Positions 63,184 to 64,000 of a stretch of 64,000 nucleotides of DNA are shown piece by piece. Position numbers and translations under genes: made by a program. The first letter of the stretch is position 1. Every line of letters starts with the position of its first letter. The DNA comes from Sphingopyxis sp. GTDB lineage: Bacteria > Pseudomonadota > Alphaproteobacteria > Sphingomonadales > Sphingomonadaceae. A model generated the notes under the pieces. The model was not told where the DNA came from and made no database searches. It saw only the letters and a program-made list of their open reading frames with translations. The stretch spans positions 310,001 to 374,000 of the forward strand of contig NZ_JADIZJ010000021.1 in NCBI RefSeq assembly GCF_016704835.1. The letters are read 5' to 3'.

Positions 63184-64000
63184 TTGACCGAAGAAAATAC
63201 GCCGACGCCGCCGTCCGAAGACGGCATTTCGCCGATCAACATCGTCGACGAAATGAAGACAAGCTACCTCGATTACGCGATGAGCGTGATCGTCAGCCGC
63301 GCGCTGCCCGATGTGCGCGACGGGCTAAAGCCGGTGCACCGGCGCATCCTCTATTCGGCGTTCGAAAGCGGCTATGTCGCGGGGCGTCCTTATCGCAAAT
63401 CGGCGCGTATCGTCGGTGACGTCATGGGTAAATATCACCCCCACGGCGACAGCTCGATCTACGACGCGCTCGCGCGCATGACGCAGGACTGGTCGATGAG
63501 CGTCCCGCTCGTCGATGGCCAAGGCAATTTCGGCTCGATGGATCCCGATCCGCCAGCGGCGATGCGCTACACCGAATCGCGCCTTGCCAAGGTCGCGAAC
63601 ACGCTGCTCGGCGATCTCGACAAGGACACCGTCGATTTCCAGCCGAACTATGACGGGTCGGAGTCCGAGCCTACCGTCCTGCCCGCCCGCTATCCCAATC
63701 TGCTCGTCAACGGCGCGGGCGGCATTGCGGTCGGCATGGCAACTAACATCCCCCCGCACAACCTGGGCGAAGTGATCAACGCGACGCTGGCGACGATCGA
63801 CAATCCCGAAATCACCCTCGACGAACTGATGACGATCATCCCCGGCCCCGATTTCCCGACCGGCGCGCTGATGCTGGGCCAGGGCGGCGCGCGCAACGCC
63901 TATGCCACCGGACGCGGCTCGGTGATGATGCGCGCGACGCACATCATTGAGGAAGGCAGAAACGACCGACAATCGATTGTATTGACGTCCATTCCGTTCC
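63184..64000 (+). CDS. gyrA: DNA gyrase subunit A, N-terminal part (runs off the window)
   Basis: The first 272 codons of GyrA. It begins at TTG 63184, with AAAAGG upstream, and shows INIVDEMKTSYLDYAMSVIV, then KPVHRRILYSAFE. The catalytic tyrosine is Tyr129 in AAMRYTESR. The quinolone-determining positions read Ser90 and Asp94 (YHPHGDSSIYDA), the sensitive-type residues. MDPDPPAAMRYTE favours GyrA over ParC. No stop lies before the window edge. Confidence 0.93.
   Translation, partial: MTEENTPTPPSEDGISPINIVDEMKTSYLDYAMSVIVSRALPDVRDGLKPVHRRILYSAFESGYVAGRPYRKSARIVGDVMGKYHPHGDSSIYDALARMTQDWSMSVPLVDGQGNFGSMDPDPPAAMRYTESRLAKVANTLLGDLDKDTVDFQPNYDGSESEPTVLPARYPNLLVNGAGGIAVGMATNIPPHNLGEVINATLATIDNPEITLDELMTIIPGPDFPTGALMLGQGGARNAYATGRGSVMMRATHIIEEGRNDRQSIVLTSIPF

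Noticed and set aside
63184..64000. ParC instead of GyrA for the truncated last gene
   Set aside because: The INIVDEMKTSYLDYAMSVIV start and GSMDPDPPAAMRYTE stretch fit GyrA better than ParC.

Overview
The window is about 64 kb of GC-rich chromosomal DNA from an alphaproteobacterium, most likely a sphingomonad and plausibly Sphingopyxis. Support is indirect. There is an ALAS-type hemA, a trpE-trpG-trpD-trpC-moaC-moeA-lexA block, a LexA box of the alphaproteobacterial form GTTC-N7-GTTC, and a carboxyspermidine-type polyamine route; spermidine is the polyamine usually reported for Sphingopyxis. No phage, insertion sequence, CRISPR array, tRNA or rRNA was found. This is a housekeeping region with a few degenerate or unusual genes.

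Layout. 0.4-2.5 kb: hemA, a nitroreductase and a possible small membrane protein. 2.5-5.1 kb (minus): acetyltransferase, ECF sigma factor, anti-sigma factor and secreted fasciclin protein. 5.2-6.7 kb: lipoprotein and serine/threonine dehydratase. 6.8-15.3 kb: a polyamine neighbourhood with carboxy(nor)spermidine dehydrogenase, carboxy(nor)spermidine decarboxylase and ornithine decarboxylase. It is interspersed with a secreted hydrolase, a DUF486 membrane protein, a TAT-exported asparaginase and a cNMP-binding/thioredoxin-reductase-like fusion. 15.5-19 kb: LuxR-type regulator, CoA-transferase and two MAPEG proteins. 19-29 kb (minus): rlmD-like methyltransferase, nnr, a lipoprotein, ilvD, N-formylglutamate amidohydrolase, ispE, a TPR protein and ETF-QO.

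29-33.3 kb (plus): degenerate uracil-DNA glycosylase homologue, lytic transglycosylase, moaB and a radical SAM protein. 33.3-46 kb (minus): acyl-CoA synthetase, dnaE (split by a frameshift), glutathione peroxidase, a secreted protein, lolD and lolC/E, a Crp/Fnr regulator, pyrG, secG and tpiA. 46.2-55 kb (plus): ppiD, the trp genes, moaC, moeA and lexA. 55-58.5 kb: a comEC remnant, gltX and gltA. 58.7-64 kb: a histidine kinase lacking its histidine and its partner gene, an unrecognised membrane protein, an SDR enzyme and the first part of gyrA.

Points most worth a second look: dnaE divided into two overlapping frames joined by ATGA; a comEC gene reduced to its two ends; a histidine-kinase-like protein without its phosphoacceptor; a structured leader before ornithine decarboxylase that could sequester the start region; a possible structured RNA at 41.9-42.06 kb; and several families of inverted intergenic repeats, two copies of which lie inside the trp operon.
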